NCBI RefSeq assembly: GCF_031200575.1
Contig: NZ_CP133597.1
Span: 620,001-684,000, forward strand
Source of the DNA: Ferroplasma sp.
Lineage (GTDB): Archaea; Thermoplasmatota; Thermoplasmata; Thermoplasmatales; Thermoplasmataceae
Length of the DNA stretch: 64,000 nucleotides
Direction: 5' to 3'
Shown: in pieces, positions 27,208 to 36,925 of the stretch
Position numbering within the stretch: the stretch's first letter is position 1
Layout: every line of letters begins with the position of its first letter
Notes under the pieces: model-generated
What the model was told of the DNA's origin: nothing
Seen by the model: the letters and a program-made list of their open reading frames with translations, nothing else
Database searches by the model: none
Position numbers and translations under genes: made by a program

Positions 27208-27837
27208 ATGGCAGATAGAAGAAGATCAACTACAAAGGATAAATGGAAGGAGAAATCTTGGTACACAATAGTTGCACCATCCTATTTCGGGGAAAAGGAA
27301 ATCGGTCTTAGTCCTAGCTCTGACCCAAAGTACATGATTGGCAGGACCATTGCAGTTCCAGTTTCAACATTTACAGGGAATTTCAAAAAGGCAAGTTCGA
27401 TGGTTCTCTTTAAAGTGGATAACTGCGAGGGCAAGAGGTGCACAACCAGGTTCATCGGTCATGAGGTCAGTGATGATACAATTAGGAGAATGGTAAGAAG
27501 AAGAAGGGAAAGGATGGATATTGTTACCGATGTAAAAACCAAGGATTTCTTCAACATTGCAGTCAAGCTTGTCCTTGTTGCTGATCAGAAACTTACCGGG
27601 ACCAAAAGATCTGAGATCAGATCCTCTGTAGTTAATTTCGTTAATGAAAAAGCCTCAGAAATGGAACTGGGACCTTTTGCAAATTATATAATCGGTGACG
27701 ATGTATATGGAGACCTTGTGAATGCCCTTAAGGATGTCTATCCCATAAGAAAGATTGAAATCAGGAAGACTGAAATTGGACAGCGCGAGGCACCAGAAGC
27801 AAACACACAGGAGCCTGTTGAGGCAGTTCCAAACTAA
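27208..27837 (+). CDS. rps3ae: 30S ribosomal protein S3Ae
   Basis: Ribosomal protein S3Ae (eukaryotic S1e), small subunit. It has 209 residues from the ATG at 27208, chosen because GAGGG lies seven bases upstream and the protein then starts ADRRRSTTKDKWKEKSWY as in relatives; an in-frame ATG 45 bases earlier is not used by the family. DKWKEKSWYTIVAPSYFGEKEIG, GRTIAVPVSTFTG and MVRRRRERMDIVTDVKTKD are diagnostic. The last 20 residues are a Glu/Pro/Gln-rich tail. tRNA-Met follows 10 bases later, and both could share a transcript. Confidence 0.95.
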   Translation: MADRRRSTTKDKWKEKSWYTIVAPSYFGEKEIGLSPSSDPKYMIGRTIAVPVSTFTGNFKKASSMVLFKVDNCEGKRCTTRFIGHEVSDDTIRRMVRRRRERMDIVTDVKTKDFFNIAVKLVLVADQKLTGTKRSEIRSSVVNFVNEKASEMELGPFANYIIGDDVYGDLVNALKDVYPIRKIEIRKTEIGQREAPEANTQEPVEAVPN

Positions 27838-27847
27838 TATTTTACAT

Positions 27848-27936
27848 GCCGGGGTGGCTCAGTTGGAAGAGCGTCGGACTCATAAGCCAACAGCTGAGAT
27901 ATCCGAAGGCCTCGGGTTCAATCCCCGACCCCGGCA
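27848..27936 (+). tRNA. tRNA-Met (CAT), elongator, with 16-nt intron
   Basis: Acceptor GCCGGGG/CCCCGGC with discriminator A (27936), D arm GGCTCAG...GAGC, anticodon stem TCGGA/TCCGA, T arm TCGGG/CCCGA. The intron occupies 27885-27900, between positions 37 and 38. Around it, helix CTCA/TGAG of four pairs is flanked by two three-base bulges (TAA and ATA), a canonical bulge-helix-bulge cut by the archaeal splicing endonuclease. Removal leaves loop CTCATAA. G1-C72 indicates elongator rather than initiator Met; an Ile2 (CAT) identity is possible but less likely. Confidence 0.93.
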
Positions 27937-28046
27937 TTATACTTAAATACAAATCCTAACAATTTAATGTATAATCATAATCTAGCCAAACCATGTTTTA
28001 GTATTTATGCATCTTAATACAGGCATAAAATTATATGTATAGAAAT

Positions 28047-28592
28047 CTAAGCATAAACTACTATATATGCCATCAGGCTTATTATCGCAACCTGTAATAT
28101 CAGTTGAACTGTGGCAACCCTTGAAATATTCATCAGGTTTTTTGATACAGTCTCCCTGTTTAAGTTTTCTGAAAACTGTTCCCGGTAAATTTTTAAAGAC
28201 ATGGGTAAAATGAAGAAAATTGTGAGTATGAGCAATAATGCAGCTATGGAAAAAATGCCAATAAATAGCGGATCAAATGAAATTATTTTTTCACGTATTG
28301 CCAGTGTAATTCCTGATGAAACAGTAAATATAGATAGTGCCGGAATAAAATAGAGGGTCATAGGTATCAGCCTCCTGGCTATATCTGCCTTAATATTGTT
28401 ATCTAAACTGTTGATCACTATGAAGAATATTGCGCCCAGAAAAACGTCTGTGCCAGTCCATAATGCGCCATATAATACATGCACATAATCCAGTACAAGA
28501 ATTCCTGGTGTAATTATTCCTATAGAGAACACTATTGCCAGAACTATAACTGATATCAAACCTGTAGTTGACTCCCGCTGCAGAGAATTCAT
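28047..28592 (-). CDS. Four-helix membrane protein, paralogue of its neighbour
   Basis: A 181-residue integral membrane protein of unknown function with five or so hydrophobic segments. It is a clear paralogue of the next gene: both contain the YVHVLYGALWTGTDVFLG / YVHVVSGSMWTGMDLVMG motif (His in a helix followed by Trp-Thr-Gly-x-Asp), RRLIPMTLYFIPALS / MRLTPTMLFFMPSIS and a final VQLILQVAIISLMAY helix. The motif resembles DUF2269-type and related heme- or copper-associated membrane proteins, where the helix histidine could bind a metal or heme; that is inference. Its start overlaps the upstream paralogue's stop by four bases, so the two proteins probably pair. Confidence 0.75.
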   Translation of the reverse strand: MNSLQRESTTGLISVIVLAIVFSIGIITPGILVLDYVHVLYGALWTGTDVFLGAIFFIVINSLDNNIKADIARRLIPMTLYFIPALSIFTVSSGITLAIREKIISFDPLFIGIFSIAALLLILTIFFILPMSLKIYREQFSENLNRETVSKNLMNISRVATVQLILQVAIISLMAYIVVYA

Positions 28593-29179
28593 AGCGGTGC
28601 CCCCGTTGCGAAATGCGCCATCAGCGCTATTATGGCTATCTGCAGAATGACCTGGCTTAGGGATAATCTGAGATTAAACATTGTAAGTCTCACAATTTTG
28701 TCCTTATCTCTGGCTCCATGGAGTATTTCATTATAAACTCTCAGCTCATTGGGCAGAAATATTCCTATCCCTTGGATCAGAAGTGCGAAGGCTATAACCA
28801 GTGCGGCAATTATATATGGGGATGAAAATGGTATGTGCATGGATATGGCGAGATATATTACCGCAGTTATGGTTACAGAGGAAATTGAAGGCATGAAGAA
28901 AAGCATTGTAGGGGTAAGCCTCATGGAAATATTTGTTTTTTCAGCATTGTTCAGGCCTTTCATTACATATGAAAAAAAGAGGCCCATGACAAGGTCCATT
29001 CCAGTCCACATAGATCCAGACACCACATGCACATATTCAAGAAAGTAGAAGTTATGCAGATACAGTACCACTGCAAGCAGGATTGGGGGTATAAGGAGCA
29101 TTGGTAGCCCCCTAGACATGGAATTTTTTATATCAAAACGCCTGTCAAAATACACTGATCTGGAGCCGTCTGTTATCAC
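28589..29179 (-). CDS. Four-helix membrane protein, first of a paralogous pair
   Basis: A 196-residue membrane protein, first gene of a two-gene unit. The amino-terminal 20 residues are charged and cytosolic, then hydrophobic segments at about 23-43, 50-70, 85-110, 118-140 and 170-190. It shares HVVSGSMWTGMD, the M-R-L-T-P region and the closing Q-V-I-L-Q-I-A-I-I-A-L-M helix with the downstream paralogue. Tandem duplication followed by divergence is the simplest origin. Function unknown; a heterodimeric membrane complex with histidines in the bilayer is a plausible model. Confidence 0.75.
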   Translation of the reverse strand: MITDGSRSVYFDRRFDIKNSMSRGLPMLLIPPILLAVVLYLHNFYFLEYVHVVSGSMWTGMDLVMGLFFSYVMKGLNNAEKTNISMRLTPTMLFFMPSISSVTITAVIYLAISMHIPFSSPYIIAALVIAFALLIQGIGIFLPNELRVYNEILHGARDKDKIVRLTMFNLRLSLSQVILQIAIIALMAHFATGAPL

Positions 29180-29252
29180 ATCTTCAAAATATTATGAAAT
29201 ATAAAAGGATATTTATGGAAACAATTCTATTAAATGTCAATAATAAAGATAT

Positions 29253-29324
29253 GCGAGTGCCGGGATTTGGACCCGGGTTAGTGGCTTGGGAAGCCACTGT
29301 GATACCAGGCTACACTACGCTCGC
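29253..29324 (-). tRNA. tRNA-Gly (anticodon CCC)
   Basis: A 72-nt tRNA on the minus strand. Anticodon stem GTGGC/GCCAC holds loop TTCCCAA (anticodon CCC). T stem CCGGG/CCCGG has loop TCCAAAT. The acceptor arms GCGAGCG and CACTCGC pair except for a C6-A67 mismatch. Discriminator A, CCA not encoded, no intron. Confidence 0.93.
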
Positions 29325-29516
29325 TTTTTTAATTTCTTCTGGGAGTGTTTTCTAAGCCATATTTTAAGTAATTCCATAATCAGCCAGCAATGCTGAACTG
29401 CAGGCTTTATATGGTAAACCTTTCCAAATCAAAACGGTTATGTTAAAAATATTTATAAACGTTCCTATGGCAATGTAAATTACAATATCCGGTATTTCTC
29501 ACAGGAATATGGTTAT

Positions 29517-30005
29517 TTATATCTTTATCTGTCTTCTTCTGGCTAGGTCAAGTACTTTCAATCCCATTTCCGTTGGCTCATAATTTTTATCCATAATACC
29601 CATCTCATAGAGCTTCTGGCATTTTTCTGCATTATCCTTCCTTTCCCTTTTCAGGAGGATAAGCCTGAGGCATGGGATATCAACATATTTTATGTACTCC
29701 CTCTCTGTCATATCCCGCAGTATATAATGTCCCTTATTTGCAATATGGTAATATGTATGGTGTTTATGAACCTCATTTGTCTTTTTCAATTTTGCCTCTG
29801 TCCTTTTTACAGATGAACCTGAATACTTTTCTATGAGCCCCATTGCATAGAGCCTCTCTATGTATATCTGAACCTTATCCTGCGGTATGCTGGTATAAAT
29901 TTTTATATTTTTGGCATAATCAAGCTTGGCAAGTTCAAAGTGTTTCAGTACCATAAGCATTTCATGATCCATAACAAGCATTTTTTTTATTTCTTCATCC
30001 TCCAT
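29517..30005 (-). CDS. DUF2250-like protein with winged-helix fold
   Basis: A 162-residue basic, helical protein that fits the archaeal DUF2250 family, predicted winged-helix proteins of unknown role. The first half (HFELAKLDYAKNIKIYTSIPQDKVQIYIERLYAMGLIEKY) reads as a helix-turn-helix, and the second half (LYEMGIMDKNYEPTEMGLKVLDLARRR) as another helical DNA-binding-like unit. A Lys/His-rich linker joins them. It is a single gene divergent from glutamate dehydrogenase with about 130 bases between starts, so regulation of gdhA by this protein is conceivable but untested. Confidence 0.7.
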   Translation of the reverse strand: MEDEEIKKMLVMDHEMLMVLKHFELAKLDYAKNIKIYTSIPQDKVQIYIERLYAMGLIEKYSGSSVKRTEAKLKKTNEVHKHHTYYHIANKGHYILRDMTEREYIKYVDIPCLRLILLKRERKDNAEKCQKLYEMGIMDKNYEPTEMGLKVLDLARRRQIKI

Positions 30006-30133
30006 ATATTATTTATAATGTTAACACTCTATAAAAATCTAAGTTATTGCTGGATACGCGTTATCAATTGTCATACAATAGGTGTCAAAGCAAACCTTAA
30101 ACTACTCCTTCGTGATTTCAACCCGGTGTTTAT

Positions 30134-31384
30134 ATGGAAGATTTAGATCCGTTTGATATAGCGCTGGCCCAGCTAAACAAGGCTGCGAAGGTAATGAAGC
30201 TAGACAGTGCAACTGTAGATGTGCTGAGTTCTCCCAAGGAGATTCTCCAGGTAAGTATACCTGTAAAGATGGATAACGGCGAAACAAAGGTATTCACCGG
30301 ATTCAGGGTACACTATAATAATGCAAGGGGGCCAATGAAGGGCGGAATAAGATATTATATAAAAGAAAACCTGTCAGAGGTAAAGGCTCTTTCTGCTTGG
30401 ATGACATGGAAAACAGCACTTCTGGGACTTCCATTCGGCGGTGCTAAGGGTGGAATTATATGCGATCCGAAGAAAATGAGCAAGAATGAACTTGAAAAAT
30501 TGAGCAGGGGATACATAGACGCAATTGCTGACTTTATAGGTCCAGAGATTGATGTTCCTGCTCCTGATGTCTACACAACCCCCCAGATAATGGGATGGAT
30601 GATGGATGAATATGAGAAGATAGTCAGGCATTCTGCTCCAGGCGTCATAACAGGAAAGCCACTTACAGTTGGCGGATCCCTTGGAAGAGGGGATGCCACA
30701 GCAAAAGGCGGAATGTACGTTCTGAGAGAGGGGGCAAAATACAAGGGAATCGATCTGTCAAAGGCAAAGTATGCCATACAGGGATTCGGAAACGCCGGGC
30801 AGTTCGCTGTTAAGTTCGTGAATGAGATGTTCCACGGAAAGGTTGTTGCAGTTTCAGATTCCAGTGGAGGAATATACAAGGAAAGCGGAATAGATTACAA
30901 GGAACTTCTTGAGCACAAGGAAAAGACAGGAACGGTGGAAAACTTCCCCGGGTCTAAGAATATAACAAACGAGGAGCTTCTGGAATCTGATGTTGACGTA
31001 CTTATTCCTTCCGCAATAGAGGATCAGCTTACAGGTGAAAATGCATCAAAGGTAAAGGCAAAAATAGTGCTGGAGCTTGCAAACGGGCCATCAACTCCTG
31101 AGGCTGATGAGATATTCTTCAAGAAAGATATTCTCCTACTGCCAGATTTCCTGTCAAATGCAGGGGGAGTTACAGTATCATACTTTGAATGGGTACAGAA
31201 CATAACCGGTGATTACTGGACAGAGGACGATGTATACAGCAGGCTTGACCAGAAAATGACTGCCGCAACCAAGGATGTACTGGATGTACATGAAAAATAC
31301 AAGACCGACCCAAGGACAGCAGCATACATAATAGCCATACAGAGAGTCGTAGACGCCATGAAGGCAAGAGGACTCTTAAATTAA
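30134..31384 (+). CDS. gdhA: Glutamate dehydrogenase
   Basis: Reversible oxidative deamination of glutamate to 2-oxoglutarate and ammonia, linking carbon and nitrogen metabolism. It has 416 residues, hexameric archaeal type. [24 protein letters not shown] and the catalytic-lysine block LPFGGAKGG near residue 105 form the substrate site. The Rossmann motif is [11 protein letters not shown] near residue 217, and [12 protein letters not shown] follows as the nucleotide-binding strand; coenzyme choice (NAD or NADP) is not firmly readable. Codon use is strongly optimised, consistent with high expression. It starts leaderless-style after an AT-rich element. Confidence 0.95.
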   Translation: MEDLDPFDIALAQLNKAAKVMKLDSATVDVLSSPKEILQVSIPVKMDNGETKVFTGFRVHYNNARGPMKGGIRYYIKENLSEVKALSAWMTWKTALLGLPFGGAKGGIICDPKKMSKNELEKLSRGYIDAIADFIGPEIDVPAPDVYTTPQIMGWMMDEYEKIVRHSAPGVITGKPLTVGGSLGRGDATAKGGMYVLREGAKYKGIDLSKAKYAIQGFGNAGQFAVKFVNEMFHGKVVAVSDSSGGIYKESGIDYKELLEHKEKTGTVENFPGSKNITNEELLESDVDVLIPSAIEDQLTGENASKVKAKIVLELANGPSTPEADEIFFKKDILLLPDFLSNAGGVTVSYFEWVQNITGDYWTEDDVYSRLDQKMTAATKDVLDVHEKYKTDPRTAAYIIAIQRVVDAMKARGLLN

Positions 31385-31445
31385 TTTTTTGTATTTATTT
31401 TTTTGAAAAGAATGTTTATAATATACCTATCTATGTCATGACTAT

Positions 31446-32186
31446 ATGACAAGAATGAATATTTCTGTGAAAAATCTAAAAGACGTAGTAGAAATGCTAA
31501 ACACTGTGGTTACTGAGTCAAAGTTCAAGATAACCCCCTCTGGCATAACTGTCAATGCTGTTGATCCCGCACATGTTGCCATGGTTTCTCTTGAAATACC
31601 AAAAAACGTTTTTGCGGAATATGATGTGGAAGCTGAGGAGGAAATATCACTTGACCTTGAGAAGGTAAAAAGCATTTTAAAGCTTGCCTCAAGCAACGAT
31701 TCCATGGTAATTGTTAAGGACAGGGAAAAATTGAAATTTGAAATAGGGAATATAATAAAGAGTATATCACTGCTGGACAACAACCAGATTACAACCCCAA
31801 GAGTCCCCCAGATTGTCGCAGAGGATTATGTGGTAATGATCAAGGGGGAATTCGAAAAGGGGCTCAGGGCAGCAGAGGACGTTTCTGACGCAATAAGGCT
31901 CACAATGACCCCTGATAACTTTTCTGCCAGGTCAATGTCAGATGCAGATGAAAGTGAAATGATATTACAGAAGGATATGCTGAAAGAAATCCAGTGCCAT
32001 GAGACCATAAAATCATCCTATCCACTGGAATACCTTCTGAAATTCATGAGATCAATATCGCCCAGTGAAGAGATAAAGCTTTCATTTAAGAGCGATTATC
32101 CCCTTACAATTGAGTTTAATCTTGGTACTGATTCACCTGAAAGAATAAAAGGAAGGTTTCTTCTGGCACCAAGAATGGAATCATAA
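31446..32186 (+). CDS. pcn: DNA polymerase sliding clamp (PCNA)
   Basis: Ring-shaped clamp that tethers DNA polymerase, ligase, FEN1 and other enzymes to DNA. It has 246 residues, the standard length, with two PCNA folds joined by the interdomain connecting loop near residues 115-130 (DNNQITTPRVPQI). The first domain has the typical FKITPSGITVNAVDPAHVAMVSLEI, and the carboxy-terminal part contains YPLEYLLKFMRSI. A single PCNA implies a homotrimer. The start could be the ATG at 31446 or the ATG at 31455. It follows gdhA and abuts tRNA-Arg on the opposite strand. Confidence 0.95.
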   Translation: MTRMNISVKNLKDVVEMLNTVVTESKFKITPSGITVNAVDPAHVAMVSLEIPKNVFAEYDVEAEEEISLDLEKVKSILKLASSNDSMVIVKDREKLKFEIGNIIKSISLLDNNQITTPRVPQIVAEDYVVMIKGEFEKGLRAAEDVSDAIRLTMTPDNFSARSMSDADESEMILQKDMLKEIQCHETIKSSYPLEYLLKFMRSISPSEEIKLSFKSDYPLTIEFNLGTDSPERIKGRFLLAPRMES

Positions 32187-32188
32187 GC

Positions 32189-32262
32189 GGGCACGAGGGG
32201 ATTTGGACCCCTGATTTACAGCTTAGGAGGCTGTTGCCCTATCCATGCTAGGCCACGTGCCC
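32189..32262 (-). tRNA. tRNA-Arg (anticodon CCT)
   Basis: A 74-nt tRNA on the minus strand, two bases beyond the pcn stop. Acceptor GGGCACG/CGTGCCC pairs fully; anticodon stem ACAGC/GCTGT holds loop CTCCTAA (anticodon CCT). T arm GGGGTCCAAATCCCC. Discriminator G, no intron, CCA not encoded. Confidence 0.94.
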
Positions 32263-32337
32263 ATTTCATAGGTAATTAAACAAAAGCATTTAATTTTTTT
32301 TAATTGTATGCCAAAAATATATTTATTGTGGTCAAAT

Positions 32338-32754
32338 TTACAGGGAATTAATTTCCCTTATCATTTTGACACAGCTCTCCATGGCATCCTTTGCCATATC
32401 GATTCTGGCCTCAGCCTGCAGCCTGGATTCCCCGGACCCGGAAATGCCCAGTGCAACAGGTTTTTCATATTCCAGTGACAGATCAGTTATCTTCCTGGCA
32501 GCGTTATCCATAATAACCCTGTGGTGGTCAGTTTCTCCCCTGATCACTGCTCCAAGGGTAACAACACCATCTATACTGTCCATCTTGAGCAGCTTTTTTA
32601 TGGCCAGTGGCATATCAAATGTGCCAGGCACCCTGAAAATCTTGGATACCTCGACTCCGAGGAATTTCGCATGATCTACTGCCCTTTCCATCATCATCTC
32701 TGTTATATCAAAGTTAAATTCCGCAACAACTATTCCAACTCTTATCTTTTCCAT
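32338..32754 (-). CDS. ribH: 6,7-dimethyl-8-ribityllumazine synthase
   Basis: Condenses 5-amino-6-ribitylaminouracil with dihydroxybutanone phosphate to lumazine, the penultimate riboflavin step. It has 138 residues, archaeal size. The family pattern is clear: VAEFNFDITEMM start, RVPGTFDMPLAIKKL substrate loop, GAVIRGETDHHRVI with the catalytic His pair, and a final PVALGISGSGESRLQAEAR. It is the last gene of the riboflavin operon; AGGTGAT lies seven bases before the ATG and the gap after ribC is eight bases. Confidence 0.96.
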   Translation of the reverse strand: MEKIRVGIVVAEFNFDITEMMMERAVDHAKFLGVEVSKIFRVPGTFDMPLAIKKLLKMDSIDGVVTLGAVIRGETDHHRVIMDNAARKITDLSLEYEKPVALGISGSGESRLQAEARIDMAKDAMESCVKMIREINSL

Positions 32755-32762
32755 ATTATCAC

Positions 32763-33946
<1,184 letters not shown>

Positions 33947-33966
33947 TATATTTAATATTTTAGTAT

Positions 33967-34974
33967 CTACTCAGAAATACGTATAATAGAGGATCTAAAA
34001 TAATGTTTTTTTGTTACGATCTGGTATTCATTGAGCAGCTGATTTTTAAAGAATAGATATGCCCCACCTGTATCCACCCCATTTTTTTGCAGGAATTTTC
34101 TGGGGTTGTCTATTGCAAACTTAAGTATGTCAGATGGGTTAATGTACGTGCTGAAGCGCTGATACCTGTAAAGAAAATCCATCTCGCTGAAGATATCCGG
34201 CTCCGTTATAAACACATTATCTGTGCCTATCATCATTTCAATGCCATATTTCATATATCTTCCATAGTCTGGCCGTTTTCCATAAAAAATATTAGATCTT
34301 GGGGTTATTGCTACAGGAATCCCTAATTTCCCAAGCAAAGTAAGGTCTCTATCATCTGCCGCTATACCGTGTACCAGGAAAGATGGCTTAAGATCCAGAA
34401 TTCTTTCAATATCCTCTCTCCTATTCTCGCTGAAATGAAGAGCGAATATCTTTCCCTTTTTTCTGGTTTCTACAGATGCCTTCATTGCCTCCTCATAATC
34501 TATATCTGAAATAGAGCTCAGTGCAATTCCATCAGAAGAATCCAGTATCCACTCAAGGGAATCGTTGCCGAATGGCCTGCCAAGAATGACGGGGCGTATA
34601 TGCCACGGTTTAGACTTCCTGATAAGTTTAACCCCCTTCAGTCCGCCCTCCCTGAAATCAATATATGAAACCGTGCCATTTTCCCGCATAAAACTGTTTG
34701 AACTCCTGATTCCCCTGATAATAGAATCCTCACTAGCATGCTCGAGCATTCTATGTTTTAGCCCCCCGGGGCCCACTATATCAGGCAGCGAGCCTGAAGG
34801 CTCATCACAAATGAATGAATCGCCTATATGTGTATGGGCATTCACAGGCATTGGCATAATGGTTCCATAAAGCCCATCATTTGCAATACCTTCTTTGAAC
34901 TCCGGATCTCCGGAGAGATCAATAGTCCCTTGCCTTAACCTTCCATTGAAATATACATGACCGCTGACCCTCAT
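33967..34974 (-). CDS. Deaminase-like amidohydrolase heading the riboflavin operon
   Basis: A 335-residue member of the amidohydrolase superfamily with the mononuclear deaminase layout seen in guanine and SAH/MTA deaminases: H47-T-H49 on strand 1, H180-F-S-E183 on strand 5, H202 on strand 6 (LVHGI) and D252 on strand 8 (IGTDN), plus TPRSN at 224-228. There is no bridging lysine as in dihydroorotases. It is the first gene of an operon with ribB, ribC and ribH and diverges from arfC, all riboflavin genes. Because guanine deaminase removes the same 2-amino group that must be lost from the 2,5-diamino-6-ribitylaminopyrimidinone phosphate, it is a candidate for the archaeal riboflavin deaminase. 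The family is certain; the role is inferred. It could instead act on formylaminopyrimidine (deformylase) or an unrelated purine. Confidence 0.8.
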   Translation of the reverse strand: MRVSGHVYFNGRLRQGTIDLSGDPEFKEGIANDGLYGTIMPMPVNAHTHIGDSFICDEPSGSLPDIVGPGGLKHRMLEHASEDSIIRGIRSSNSFMRENGTVSYIDFREGGLKGVKLIRKSKPWHIRPVILGRPFGNDSLEWILDSSDGIALSSISDIDYEEAMKASVETRKKGKIFALHFSENRREDIERILDLKPSFLVHGIAADDRDLTLLGKLGIPVAITPRSNIFYGKRPDYGRYMKYGIEMMIGTDNVFITEPDIFSEMDFLYRYQRFSTYINPSDILKFAIDNPRKFLQKNGVDTGGAYLFFKNQLLNEYQIVTKKHYFRSSIIRISE

Positions 34975-35094
34975 AAACTCACCTCCATTGGATTATTCTG
35001 GTACTGTTACTTTTTTTCTATATTGCCAGCAGTTATAAATACTTATTTTTTAGTAGTATCTCAAAATTGTTATATTAGAACATTATTAACCTAT
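34975..35094. promoter_or_regulatory. Bidirectional promoter region between the two riboflavin transcripts
   Basis: 120 AT-rich bases between the amidohydrolase-ribBCH operon and arfC-ahcY. AGGTGAG sits about seven bases before the amidohydrolase ATG, so that transcript has a leader. T-rich and TATA-like elements around 35030-35075 could serve either direction. No FMN riboswitch fold is visible, as expected for an archaeon. Confidence 0.45.
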
Positions 35095-35664
35095 ATGCTT
35101 CCAAGGATAACAATAAACGTTGCCATGTCTTTGAACGGGAAAATATCATCAGAAAGTGGGCGCTATACCATCTCTGACCCAGATGATATGGAAAGGGTAT
35201 TTTTGCTGCGGAAATCTGTGGACGCCGTGCTCATTGGTGCCAATACTGTTATTGTGGATGACCCTGTTCTCCGTTATTCCAGATGCAGAATAATCCTTGA
35301 CGGGGAATTCAAGTTATCTGATAAGTATAAAATATTTGATGGGGGTGTGAAAACCTATATAGTTTCCAGGAAAAATAAACACATAAAGAATGCCCAGACC
35401 GTTACTGTAAATGATACAGGGATAAAAGGCATAATGGAAAAATTATACTCATTCGGAATAAAATCTGTACTTGTGGAGGGCGGTATGCAGGTTATAAACG
35501 AATTCCTGGATTCTAATTTATTCGACCAGTTTTTTGTATATGTCAATCCAGGGCTTATCCTGTCAGGCAAATCGCTCTTTCCAGCCGTGGACAAAAAACT
35601 GGAATATACTGTGGAGGAATGTGGCAGGGGAATTCTTTTAAGCATCAAAAGTATATACATATGA
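35095..35664 (+). CDS. arfC: 2,5-diamino-6-ribosylamino-pyrimidinone 5'-phosphate reductase (ArfC/RibD-C)
   Basis: NAD(P)H-dependent reductase that turns the ribosyl side chain into ribityl in archaeal riboflavin synthesis, where reduction precedes deamination. From the ATG at 35095 it has 189 residues and one RibD carboxy-terminal (DHFR-like) domain, without the RibD zinc deaminase domain. PRITINVAMSLNGKIS, AVLIGANTVIVDDP and SVLVEGGMQVINEFL are signature blocks. The short form is slightly smaller than the methanogen MJ0671 type. Its stop overlaps the SAH hydrolase start (ATGA). The missing deaminase may be the divergently encoded amidohydrolase. Confidence 0.9.
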   Translation: MLPRITINVAMSLNGKISSESGRYTISDPDDMERVFLLRKSVDAVLIGANTVIVDDPVLRYSRCRIILDGEFKLSDKYKIFDGGVKTYIVSRKNKHIKNAQTVTVNDTGIKGIMEKLYSFGIKSVLVEGGMQVINEFLDSNLFDQFFVYVNPGLILSGKSLFPAVDKKLEYTVEECGRGILLSIKSIYI

Positions 35665-36896
35665 TTATGATGGAAAGCAATGGGTTTTTAAGATTAAAAT
35701 GGGCAAGGGACCATATGCCAGTGTCTGCAAATATAAGGGAACGTTTTTTGAGGGAAAAGCCATTTAAGGGTATAAGAATAGCCATGGCATTGCACGTTGA
35801 GGCTAAAACAGGCATATTTGCACTTCTACTCTCAGAGGGAGGTGCGGAGGTAAGGCTTGCCTCATGCAACCCCCTGAGCTCCGATGACAGTGTTGTTGAA
35901 TCACTCAGAAAGGATTATGACTATATGGTATACGCAAGAAAGGGTGAAACAGAAACAGAGTATTATGACAATATTAAGAAAACTGTTGAGGTTGCGCCGG
36001 ATATCATAATAGATGATGGAGGAGACCTAACAAATCTGGTCGCATCTGACCCTGATCTTGTAAGGAAAGTAATGGGTGGCAATGAGGAGACCACAACCGG
36101 AGTTGTTAGGCTCAAGGCAATGGAAAAGGCAGGAGCCCTGAAATTTCCAATGTTCGATGTAAATGATGCACAGATGAAACATTTCTTTGACAATAGATAC
36201 GGTTCTGGACAGAGTGCCCTGGACGGATTTATGAATGCAACAAACATACTGATAGCAGGAAAAAATGCCCTTGTAGCAGGCTATGGCTATGTAGGAAAGG
36301 GAGTTGCAATGCGGCTGAAGGGAATGGGTGCAAGGGTAACAGTCACCGAGGTTGACCCTGTAAAGGCAATAGAGGCAGTCATGGATGGTTTCAACGTTGA
36401 CCGCATGAATAACGCTATCCGGGATGCTGATCTTCTATTTACAGCCACAGGTATGAAGAATGTAGTTAGCTATGATGATATGCTTGTTGCCAAAAAGGGA
36501 ATAATAATGGGAAATGTTGGGCATTTCAATAATGAGATTGACTACACCTCACTGGAGAAGAGGAATACAGGTAAGGTCCAGGTAAGGAACCTTGTAACAG
36601 AGTACAGGCTTGAAAATGGAAATACAGTGGATCTTATCTCTGATGGAAGGCTTTTAAACCTCGCCGCAGGCCAGGGCCATCCGGTTGAAATTATGGATCT
36701 GAGCTTTGCACTTCAGGCTCTTACAGCAGAATACATAGTAAAGCACAGGCAAAATCTATCAAACAAGGTATACCCGGTCCCTGATGAAATTGATAATGAA
36801 GTGGCGAGAATTGCACTTGAATCAATGAATTTCAAAATAGACAGCTATACAGAGGATCAGTTGAAATACCTAAACAGCTATGAGGAAGGGACATAG
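35661..36896 (+). CDS. ahcY: S-adenosyl-L-homocysteine hydrolase
   Basis: Cleaves S-adenosylhomocysteine to adenosine and homocysteine (or works in reverse), recycling the product of SAM-dependent methylation. From the ATG at 35661 it has 411 residues. IAMALHVEAKTGIFALLL, DDGGDLTNL, LKFPMFDVNDAQMKHFFDNRYGSGQSALDG and the NAD-binding GYGYVGKGVAMRLKGMGA are diagnostic. It ends QLKYLNSYEEGT, lacking the Lys-Pro-x-x-Tyr-Arg-Tyr tail of bacterial and animal enzymes, as in other archaea. Its start overlaps the arfC stop (ATGA), so translation is coupled although the pathways differ. Confidence 0.95.
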   Translation: MIMMESNGFLRLKWARDHMPVSANIRERFLREKPFKGIRIAMALHVEAKTGIFALLLSEGGAEVRLASCNPLSSDDSVVESLRKDYDYMVYARKGETETEYYDNIKKTVEVAPDIIIDDGGDLTNLVASDPDLVRKVMGGNEETTTGVVRLKAMEKAGALKFPMFDVNDAQMKHFFDNRYGSGQSALDGFMNATNILIAGKNALVAGYGYVGKGVAMRLKGMGARVTVTEVDPVKAIEAVMDGFNVDRMNNAIRDADLLFTATGMKNVVSYDDMLVAKKGIIMGNVGHFNNEIDYTSLEKRNTGKVQVRNLVTEYRLENGNTVDLISDGRLLNLAAGQGHPVEIMDLSFALQALTAEYIVKHRQNLSNKVYPVPDEIDNEVARIALESMNFKIDSYTEDQLKYLNSYEEGT

Positions 36897-36925
36897 ATTT
36901 TTATATAATTTTCATATTAATCAAC

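Noticed and set aside
29253-32262. T loops reading TCCAAAT instead of TTCAAAT in tRNA-Gly and tRNA-Arg
   Set aside because: Two of the five tRNAs here share it and both otherwise fold well; it looks like normal archaeal variation, not decay.
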